The notes under the pieces: model-generated
Told to the model about the DNA's origin: nothing
The model's database searches: none
What the model saw: the letters and a program-made list of their open reading frames with translations, nothing else
NCBI RefSeq assembly: GCF_000020505.1
Contig: NC_011027.1
Location: forward strand, 1,038,001 to 1,102,000
Direction of reading: 5' to 3'
Length of the DNA stretch: 64,000 nt
Origin: Chlorobaculum parvum NCIB 8327
GTDB taxonomy: Bacteria > Bacteroidota > Chlorobiia > Chlorobiales > Chlorobiaceae
In this document: positions 57,765 to 64,000 of the stretch, one piece after another
Layout: each line of letters begins with the position of its first letter
How positions within the stretch are numbered: position 1 is the stretch's first letter
Made by a program: the position numbers and the translations under genes

Positions 57765-58781
57765 TTATAACAAGGCAGTTGTTTCGTCGAAGCCGAGCAT
57801 CAGGTTCATGTTCTGAACCGCCTGACCGGCTGCGCCCTTGACCAGATTGTCGATGGCCGTGATGATGACAAGCGAGCCGTCGTTTTCGAATGCGAGGCTG
57901 ACGTCGCAGAAGTTGGTGTTGGCCACATGGCTCACCTCGGTCACGCCGTTGCGCAGACGCACGAACGGAGCGTCGGCATAGAATCCCGCGTACAGCTCAC
58001 GAATCGACGCCATCGTCGCCGGTGAGGCGAGGCGTACGTTCAGCACCGAGTAGATGCCGCGCACGTACGGGGCGATCATCGGCGTCATGACGAAGCGGAA
58101 CGATGGCTCCGTGGCCGAAGTGCCGAGTGCCTGCATGATCTCCGGCGTGTGCTGGTGTTTGCCCACCTTGTAGGCGCGCATGTTGCCGCTCATTTCCGAG
58201 AACGAGAGTTCGGTCTTTGCACTTCTGCCCGCACCCGAAATGCCTGATATCGCCGTCACGTTGACCGACTCCACTTCGAGCCCCACCATGCCGCCACGGA
58301 ACAGGGGAGCGAGCCCGAGGATGATGCTCGTGGCATAGCATCCCGGATTGCTGATTGCCGTCGATTTGACGATTTCGTCGCGGAACAGCTCTGGCATACC
58401 GTACTGTAGAACAGCTTCCGGCGACTTGTCGCCACCGTAGAAATGCTTGTGCTCGTCGACTTTTTCGAGCCTGTAATCGCCCGACAGATCGATGATCTTC
58501 TTGCCGGCAGCAAGCAAGCCCGGCACCAGTCGCAGTGCTTCGCCATGCGGAAGCGCGAGGAAATAGATATCGCTATCGGTCTGTCCCTCGTAGGTCTGGA
58601 ATACCTTGTCGCAGGGAATGGCCGGGTAAAGCTCCGAAAAGTGCTTGCCCGCCTGGGTGTGGGCGTACAGCGCTTCGATTTCAATTCCGGGATGCCTCTT
58701 GAGCAGTTTGATCAGCTCGGCTCCCGAATATCCGGAAGCACCAATCACCGAGGCCGTCCAGGTTTTTTGCTGTTGATTCAT
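57765..58781 (-). CDS. argC: N-acetyl-gamma-glutamyl-phosphate reductase
   Basis: The 338-residue protein has an NADP-binding [17 protein letters not shown] motif at the N-terminus, catalytic Cys in [10 protein letters not shown], and [11 protein letters not shown]. It is the first gene of the arg operon, and an ARG box lies 25-40 bases upstream of its start. Confidence 0.97.
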   Translation of the reverse strand: MNQQQKTWTASVIGASGYSGAELIKLLKRHPGIEIEALYAHTQAGKHFSELYPAIPCDKVFQTYEGQTDSDIYFLALPHGEALRLVPGLLAAGKKIIDLSGDYRLEKVDEHKHFYGGDKSPEAVLQYGMPELFRDEIVKSTAISNPGCYATSIILGLAPLFRGGMVGLEVESVNVTAISGISGAGRSAKTELSFSEMSGNMRAYKVGKHQHTPEIMQALGTSATEPSFRFVMTPMIAPYVRGIYSVLNVRLASPATMASIRELYAGFYADAPFVRLRNGVTEVSHVANTNFCDVSLAFENDGSLVIITAIDNLVKGAAGQAVQNMNLMLGFDETTALL

Positions 58782-58804
58782 CGACGATTACACGTATTCA
58801 GTAA

Positions 58805-58822
58805 AGTGAATAAATATTCAGG
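58805..58822 (-). promoter_or_regulatory. ARG box upstream of argC
   Basis: TGAATAAATATTCA at 58807-58820 is a perfect TGAAT-N4-ATTCA palindrome, the ArgR operator consensus. A further ATTCA half-site (58797-58801) followed by AGTGAAT makes a tandem overlap. argR is in the same operon. The location, about 25 bases from the argC start, fits repression at the promoter. Confidence 0.85.
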
Positions 58823-59050
58823 GAAGCGGATATATTACTTAATTCGTGTCGTTTTTCCATGAAAATTGATGATTGTTTACAAAGCCAATTTCTGCTCGGC
58901 TCCATTCAGTTCACAATCCTCCTTTGAGTCTTCGTTTTCTTTTGGTTTTTCAATGAGTTGCAGGGGTTGCTGTTAATCCGGATTTTCAGCGCCTGATAGT
59001 ACCTTTCTGCTGTTTTTTGCCTACATTTCAACTATAAATCTACTATAGCC

Positions 59051-59992
59051 ATGAATCACCGGTTCCGTAACGTTGTGATCATCCTCATCCTGGCCGCAGG
59101 CATTCTGGTGCCGTTGTGGTTATGGATGCGTCCTCCCGCTTCCGAGCAACAGGTGAGCTCGGCAGTGTCCGGTCCGACGCCGATCAGCGGGAGCCTCATC
59201 GTGGCTGTTGACCACACCCTGATGCCGGTAGCTACTCTTCAGTCCCGAGCTTTTTCCGATCAATATGGCCAGGCGTCGATTTCCATCGAAGGCTCCAGTT
59301 CACGGCCCGTGCTGCAATTCCTGCGCCGTGAGGCCGGGGCTGCTCTGATTCAGGGAGCGCTTTCTGCCGAGGAGGATTCGGTGATGACTTCATTGAAACG
59401 TCCGGTCAAACAGCAGTCGGTGGCTCGTAACGCTCTGGTGCTGGTGGTTAATAAGGCCAATCCTGTCCGTACTTTTTCCCTTGAACAGTTGCGCCAAATC
59501 TTTTCCGGCAAGATGTTGGACTGGAAAGCTGTCAGCAGTGTATCCGGCCCGATCGTCCCCTGTGTGAACGGCAGCGATCTGCGGTCGAGGCTGGTGCTTT
59601 CGTCGCTGCTTTTCGGCAAGCAGGATGAACTGAAAGCTTCCGCCGAACCAGGCCTTTCCGAGCTGCTTGAGCGGGTGAGCAGTGACCGCAACGCCTTGGC
59701 AGTCATCACTATGCCAGCCTGGGCAGAAACCTTGCGCAGCGGCAGATACGGCCAAAGTCTTCGGGCGGTGCCGCTCATTGGTGACGATGGGGGAGCGCCG
59801 GTAAGCGCTTCGCCTGCAACGGTGTACCGTGGAGAGTATCCGCTCTCGACGGTCATCCTCTATCTGTACGACCCGTACAATCCCCTTGCCACCGGTTTTG
59901 GCGCATGGCTCGCCAAGGAGGGGCAGAAGCTTTTCGAGCGCGGCGACATGGCTCCATACCAGCAGCTCGTGCGCACGATCATTATCAAATGA
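59051..59992 (+). CDS. membrane-anchored PstS-like substrate-binding protein
   Basis: The 313-residue protein has one N-terminal membrane anchor (about 8-26) and a PBP-like domain of the phosphate-binding type (SFSLEQLRQIFSGKMLDWKAV-like sequence near 140-160, and TFSLEQLRQIFSGK in full). It lacks a lipobox and a cleavage site, so it should stay in the inner membrane. The GGDEF gene follows after only 4 bases, which suggests shared function. Confidence 0.8.
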   Translation: MNHRFRNVVIILILAAGILVPLWLWMRPPASEQQVSSAVSGPTPISGSLIVAVDHTLMPVATLQSRAFSDQYGQASISIEGSSSRPVLQFLRREAGAALIQGALSAEEDSVMTSLKRPVKQQSVARNALVLVVNKANPVRTFSLEQLRQIFSGKMLDWKAVSSVSGPIVPCVNGSDLRSRLVLSSLLFGKQDELKASAEPGLSELLERVSSDRNALAVITMPAWAETLRSGRYGQSLRAVPLIGDDGGAPVSASPATVYRGEYPLSTVILYLYDPYNPLATGFGAWLAKEGQKLFERGDMAPYQQLVRTIIIK

Positions 59993-59996
59993 ATGG

Positions 59997-61286
59997 ATGA
60001 AACAGGAATACGAAACTTCCGGCAGAGGCTTGCTCCGACTGCCCATTATCACTGGTATTGCAGCGCTGCTGCTGGCTTTCGGCGGCACGGCATGGTTCGG
60101 GGCTTACCAGACAGAGCATATCCGGGCTATTTCGCTCAAGCAGGATCTTCGCATGAAGCTGGTCGAGTGCCGCACAACGGTTGCTTCGATCGAACAGCAG
60201 TTGGGGAGTGAGCAGCTCTCGCTTGCCCAGCGCGAGGAGATTCAGTCGAGATTGCGCATCGAATGCGCCCGCTTTGCGGATGTGAAAAAGAATTCAGGCA
60301 TCAAGCCGGAAAGCGAGCTGGGGGAGTGGCTGATGAAAAGAAAGCCCATTACCAGCATTGTCAATCGGGAAACGCTTCAGCTTATCGTGGTCGATCTGGA
60401 CGAAATGATCGCGGCCATGACCAGCCAGATCGCTGAAGAGAACGATATGGTCGGCCTGAGCCTGATCTACTACCTCGTATTCATCACCATTCTGCTGCTC
60501 TTTATCGTGCTTGCAGGCGGTCGCCTCCTCGCGTCAAACTATCGCCACTCGATCATTCCGCTCCACCAGCTTGCGCAACGCCTGATGCAGTTGAACCGCG
60601 ATCTGCCCGAAAGCCTGCACGACACGGCCGAAGCCGCCGAGGATATGCTGACCGGCCCCAACCCCTCCGCCGAAATGCGCTCCGTCACCAGCTCGGTAGC
60701 TTCGCTCTGCCACGACATCGAGGCCAAAAACAAGAAGCTCGACGAAATTTACATTCGCGATGAAAAGACTGGCCTCTACAACTACCGCCACTTTAAGGAG
60801 CACCTCATCATCGATGTGGAGCGGGCCAAGCGGTTTGGCGCCAGTATTGCGCTGGCCATGATCGACATCGACTACTTCAAGATGTACAACGATCTGCACG
60901 GCCACATCGAGGGCGATAAGGTGCTTGTCAGGATCGCCGAAATCATCCACCAGGAGTGCCGCGCGACCGACATTCCGTCACGGTTCGGTGGTGAGGAGTT
61001 CGCGCTGCTGTTCCCGAAAACCGATCGCCAGACAGCGCTGGAGATTGCCGAACGGCTGCAAAGCATCATCAGCGCCGAACCCTTCGAGCACGAGCACACC
61101 CAGCCGGAAGGCCAGTTGACCGTAAGCATCGGTGTGGCTGCGCTGCCTGATGATGCAACCGACTGGTATTCGTTGGTTAATAATGCCGATAAAGCTCTTT
61201 ACAAAGCAAAGTCTTTGGGCCGCAACAGAGTTTTAGGATTTACGAGGGAATTCTGTCAGGAACAACCGCCAGACAGACAGTGTTGA
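59997..61286 (+). CDS. membrane GGDEF diguanylate cyclase
   Basis: The 429-residue protein has a first membrane helix (about 12-33), a helical sensor region (about 40-150), a second helix (about 154-178), a HAMP-like linker and a C-terminal GGDEF domain with GGEEF (331-335) and RATD (322-325), the inhibitory site in the same spacing as PleD. It should make c-di-GMP and be product-inhibited. It is coupled to the PBP-like gene (TGAATGGATGA junction). Confidence 0.9.
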   Translation: MKQEYETSGRGLLRLPIITGIAALLLAFGGTAWFGAYQTEHIRAISLKQDLRMKLVECRTTVASIEQQLGSEQLSLAQREEIQSRLRIECARFADVKKNSGIKPESELGEWLMKRKPITSIVNRETLQLIVVDLDEMIAAMTSQIAEENDMVGLSLIYYLVFITILLLFIVLAGGRLLASNYRHSIIPLHQLAQRLMQLNRDLPESLHDTAEAAEDMLTGPNPSAEMRSVTSSVASLCHDIEAKNKKLDEIYIRDEKTGLYNYRHFKEHLIIDVERAKRFGASIALAMIDIDYFKMYNDLHGHIEGDKVLVRIAEIIHQECRATDIPSRFGGEEFALLFPKTDRQTALEIAERLQSIISAEPFEHEHTQPEGQLTVSIGVAALPDDATDWYSLVNNADKALYKAKSLGRNRVLGFTREFCQEQPPDRQC

Positions 61287-61345
61287 CTTTAAACAGGGCA
61301 AAATGAGTTGATCGGTACAATTAACGTTTGAAAGGTTTGGATACC

Positions 61346-62446
61346 ATGCTTGAAAAACTCATATCATTCGGGCCGTTTATAGCCACGGTTACCGTTATTG
61401 GCGGACTCCTGTGGGGAGTGCATTGGCTGCTTATCAAACGGCATCCAGACTTCGGCAGTGAGCGCAAGTTTTCGCGTCAGCTCATTATACTCGGGTTGAC
61501 TATTATTGGAATCATTGTCTCCGTTCTTGTGCTGCCCATGAGCGATAGTTCACGCAATCAATTGCTTACATTGATTGGACTTATACTGTCGGGACTTTTT
61601 GCTTTCTCTTCTTCGACGGTCATTGCGAATCTCATGGGTGGGGTGTTGATGCGAATCACCACGCCGTTCAGAGTCGGTGATTTTATTCGCATCGGCGACC
61701 ATTTTGGCAGGGTATCCGAGCGAGGATTGTTCGACACCGAAATCCAGACTGAAGCTCGTGAACTTATCTCTTTGCCGAACTCCTACTGCATTTCGAACCC
61801 TGTCACGACAACCCGGAGCTCGGGCACCATTATCTCGTCGTCGCTCTCGTTGGGCTACGATCTGGATCATCGACAAATCGAATCCTTACTGATCGAAGCT
61901 GCTAAAACGAGTGGTCTGGTCGAGCCATTCGTTCATATTGTGGAGTTAGGCAACTTTTCGGTTGCCTATCGCGTGTCGGGTTTGCTTGAGGATCCCAAAT
62001 ACCTTATTTCAGCGCGTTCAAAACTTTATGCCAGTGTGCTGGATACGCTGCATAGCAAGGGAATCGAAATCATGTCGCCCACCTTCATGAACCAGCGCCA
62101 GCTCAGCGATAAAGAAAAAATTATCCCGTCAACTCATGTTGCCGTGCCAAAAACCGGGAAGCACGAGTCCTCAGCCGAAGACATCGTTTTTGACAAAGCC
62201 GAAAAAGCGGAAAAGCTTGAGAAGGAAAAGCAGCAAATCAGGCAAGAGATCGAAAAGCTGGAAGCTTTGTTAAAAGAGGTGAGTGACGAGGAAGAGAAAA
62301 CGGCCAAGCAGGAAGCAATCAAGCAATTGGAGGAGCGTCTGAAAGCGCTTGAAGAGACTCCGAAGGAAGAGGAGGGGGAAAAGGGGAATGTAGAGCCGGA
62401 CGACTCTATAGTTGCTGATACCATTAATCCCTCCATTCAACGTTGA
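61346..62446 (+). CDS. MscS-family mechanosensitive channel with charged coiled-coil tail
   Basis: The 366-residue protein has three membrane helices in the first 100 residues (about 7-27, 40-62, 72-100), the MscS beta domain (PFRVGDFIRIGDHFGRVSER) and an extended C-terminal tail rich in Glu and Lys (about 265-345), probably coiled coil. I start at ATG 61346, with AAAGG about 10 bases upstream. Confidence 0.88.
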   Translation: MLEKLISFGPFIATVTVIGGLLWGVHWLLIKRHPDFGSERKFSRQLIILGLTIIGIIVSVLVLPMSDSSRNQLLTLIGLILSGLFAFSSSTVIANLMGGVLMRITTPFRVGDFIRIGDHFGRVSERGLFDTEIQTEARELISLPNSYCISNPVTTTRSSGTIISSSLSLGYDLDHRQIESLLIEAAKTSGLVEPFVHIVELGNFSVAYRVSGLLEDPKYLISARSKLYASVLDTLHSKGIEIMSPTFMNQRQLSDKEKIIPSTHVAVPKTGKHESSAEDIVFDKAEKAEKLEKEKQQIRQEIEKLEALLKEVSDEEEKTAKQEAIKQLEERLKALEETPKEEEGEKGNVEPDDSIVADTINPSIQR

Positions 62447-62593
62447 CCAAATCCAACCTTCGCCGTTGGTTGAGCTTCTACCTTAAACTCAATCTCGCAA
62501 TCCTGCACCAGCAACCCGGAAATTCTTATCTTTCCCGTCATTAATCTTCAAAGACCCGTTCCCAGAAAGCCACCACACGCCCTTATCTACCCA

Positions 62594-63874
62594 GTGAAAG
62601 CCGAGTTCTATATTGCCCGTCGATTTGCGTTCAAGCCGCGGTCGCATTCGAAGCCGACCTTTATTGTGTTTGCTTCAGCGCTGGGCATTGCGGTCGGGAC
62701 GGCGGCGCTGATTTTGACGTTGTCTATCGTCAACGGGTTTTCATCCGTCATCGAAGGCAAGCTCATCCGGTTTACGTCGCATCTTCAGGTGCGGCAGGCG
62801 GATGGGCGTCTTTTTTACGAGACTCGCCGAGATCGCCAGACGTTGAACGGCGTGCCGGGCATTGCTGAAACTTACCCGTTCCTCGAACTGAACGTGATGC
62901 TCAAGAGCCGGAACCAGTCGCGCGGTGACGGCGGTGGCATTGCGCCCGCGCAGATTCGGGGGATCACGCCGGAGGAGGCCCGGAAATTTCTCGGCGGTGC
63001 AGAGAGCGGTTTGTGGCAGGCGCTGGATGGCACGGATGCAGAGGCAGATGGAGCGCTGCCGGTGATGTGCGGCAAGGCGCTGGCCGAGCAGCTCGGCATC
63101 AAGACCGGCGACCGGCTGATGATTGTGGGTGTCGATGGTGGTGCAAATGGCTCGGCTCTTTCCGGAGCGCAGAGCGTGGTTGAGCTTTTATCCGGCCTCG
63201 ATCTGCAGGTGGCCAGAGTTGCGGGCATCTACAACACCGGCCTGACCGAGGGGTTCGACGATCTGGTGGTGTTCGCCGGTCTGGGGCGGCTCCAGGCGCT
63301 CTACCATCCCGGCATGATTTCTGGCTACGAGGCTAACGTCACCGACCTGCGCAACCTCGACGCCATTTCGGCGCAAGTGACCGAGGCGCTCGGCTATCCC
63401 TTTTATTCCTACACGGTTTATCAGCGCTACTCAAACCTCTTCGAGTGGCTGAAGCTCCAGAAGAACATCACACCGCTCCTGATCGTGACCATCACGGTGG
63501 TGGCGGTGTTCAACATCGTTTCGACGCTGCTGGTGCTCATCATCGAAAAGACGAAGGAGATCGGGATGCTCTCAGCGCTCGGGCTTGAACCGGGCGGCAT
63601 CAGCCGGGTGTTCATGGGGCAGGCGCTGATGATTGCGCTGGTGGGCATCGGCACGGGTAATCTGCTTGCGCTTGGGCTGTCGCTGTTCGAGCTGCACTTC
63701 CACCTCATCAAACTTCCTGAGGAGAGCTACTTCGTCAGCCAGGTGCCGATCCAGATCGACCCGATGAACTACCTGCTCGTCTCCGCTGCCGTGGCGCTGC
63801 TGACGCTGCTGTTTGCTTTCATTCCATCGCGTGTGGCTGCCTCGCTGCGGCCCAGCACGGCCCTGACCGTATGA
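62594..63874 (+). CDS. FtsX/LolC-type ABC transporter permease
   Basis: The 426-residue protein has a first membrane helix (about 24-48), a MacB-like periplasmic domain (about 50-285) and three C-terminal helices (about 288-310, 335-365, 390-415). This is the layout of LolC/LolE permeases for lipoprotein release. GTG start at 62594. A second permease gene follows after 13 bases. Confidence 0.9.
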   Translation: MKAEFYIARRFAFKPRSHSKPTFIVFASALGIAVGTAALILTLSIVNGFSSVIEGKLIRFTSHLQVRQADGRLFYETRRDRQTLNGVPGIAETYPFLELNVMLKSRNQSRGDGGGIAPAQIRGITPEEARKFLGGAESGLWQALDGTDAEADGALPVMCGKALAEQLGIKTGDRLMIVGVDGGANGSALSGAQSVVELLSGLDLQVARVAGIYNTGLTEGFDDLVVFAGLGRLQALYHPGMISGYEANVTDLRNLDAISAQVTEALGYPFYSYTVYQRYSNLFEWLKLQKNITPLLIVTITVVAVFNIVSTLLVLIIEKTKEIGMLSALGLEPGGISRVFMGQALMIALVGIGTGNLLALGLSLFELHFHLIKLPEESYFVSQVPIQIDPMNYLLVSAAVALLTLLFAFIPSRVAASLRPSTALTV

Positions 63875-63887
63875 GGAGCCACGAACG

Positions 63888-64000
63888 ATGAACGCAGGGT
63901 TCTGGATAGCGAGTCGTTACAGCTTCGCGCGGAAGCGGTTTCGGGTGATCAACATCATCTCCGGCATCAGCCTCGCAGGGATCGTAGTCGGCGTTTCAAC
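63888..64000 (+). CDS. second LolC/LolE-type permease, cut by window edge
   Basis: ATG at 63888 with GGAG about 9 bases upstream begins [20 protein letters not shown], then a membrane-helix-like stretch. The frame continues past the edge. The N-terminus looks like the same family as the previous gene. A permease pair with an ATPase (LolD) outside the window is expected. Confidence 0.75.
   Translation, partial: MNAGFWIASRYSFARKRFRVINIISGISLAGIVVGVS

Noticed and set aside
61194-61220. Third copy of the CTTTACAAGGCAAA repeat
   Set aside because: The similar CTTTACAAAGCAAAG here is inside the GGDEF domain and encodes the conserved ALYKAK motif, so it is coding constraint.

Overview
The window is a 64 kb piece of chromosome from a green sulfur bacterium (Chlorobi), most likely a Chlorobaculum-like species. 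The evidence is a chlorosome-envelope-like small protein, an Flx/Hdr electron-transfer cluster of the kind found in anaerobic sulfur-metabolising bacteria, an approximately 1030-residue SecA of Chlorobi/Bacteroidetes type, and GC-rich genes separated by short AT-rich intergenic repeats. The species call is inference; no rRNA or intact tRNA gene is present to anchor it.

Layout. 1-1000: AT-rich edge with a glycine-zipper lipoprotein and a truncated zinc-ribbon protein. 1600-8640: a minus-strand cluster hdrCB (fused) - hdrA - flxD - flxC - flxB - flxA, predicted to be a flavin-based electron-bifurcating NADH/ferredoxin/disulfide complex. 8900-10740: mscL and a class I aminotransferase. 10900-20270: minus-strand housekeeping genes (nnr, purL, secA, an NAD(P)-binding SDR, an OGG1-type glycosylase). 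20270-21480: a gene-poor, T-rich stretch with a degenerate tRNA-like sequence and a fragment of an old hsdM. 21480-30290: six co-directional, tightly packed genes: hsdR, hsdM, hsdS, an OLD-like ATPase/TOPRIM protein, a ceramidase-like membrane protein and a CPBP protease-like membrane protein. 30400-38200: PhnA-like zinc-ribbon protein, ATC-hydrolase-like protein, two hypotheticals, an orphan BMP-type lipoprotein, an epimerase, and a DUF294 nucleotidyltransferase coupled to a DnaQ-like exonuclease. 38240-41870: minus-strand methyltransferase, a 63-residue protein, pyrC, a fumarylacetoacetase-family enzyme and a CsmB/CsmF-like protein. 42200-47370: overlapping genes for 5-formyl-THF cyclo-ligase, ppk, rpiB, a CBS protein and an M20 amidohydrolase. 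47560-50840: fba and the Prc protease, divergent. 51010-58780: the arginine genes argC-J-B-F-R-G and argH, with a perfect ARG box before argC. 59050-64000: a PstS-like anchored protein coupled to a membrane GGDEF enzyme, an MscS channel, and the start of a LolC/LolE-type permease pair.

How genes work together. The Flx/Hdr cluster probably links NADH and ferredoxin pools to a thiol/disulfide couple. The arginine genes supply all steps from N-acetylglutamate except argD, with ArgJ recycling the acetyl group and ArgR repressing from the argC promoter. The restriction island is the main accessory region and has the clearest traces of gene turnover. A family of GC hairpins plus AT-rich short repeats sits at the 3' ends of many minus-strand genes in a fixed orientation and is the most consistent non-coding structure in the window.
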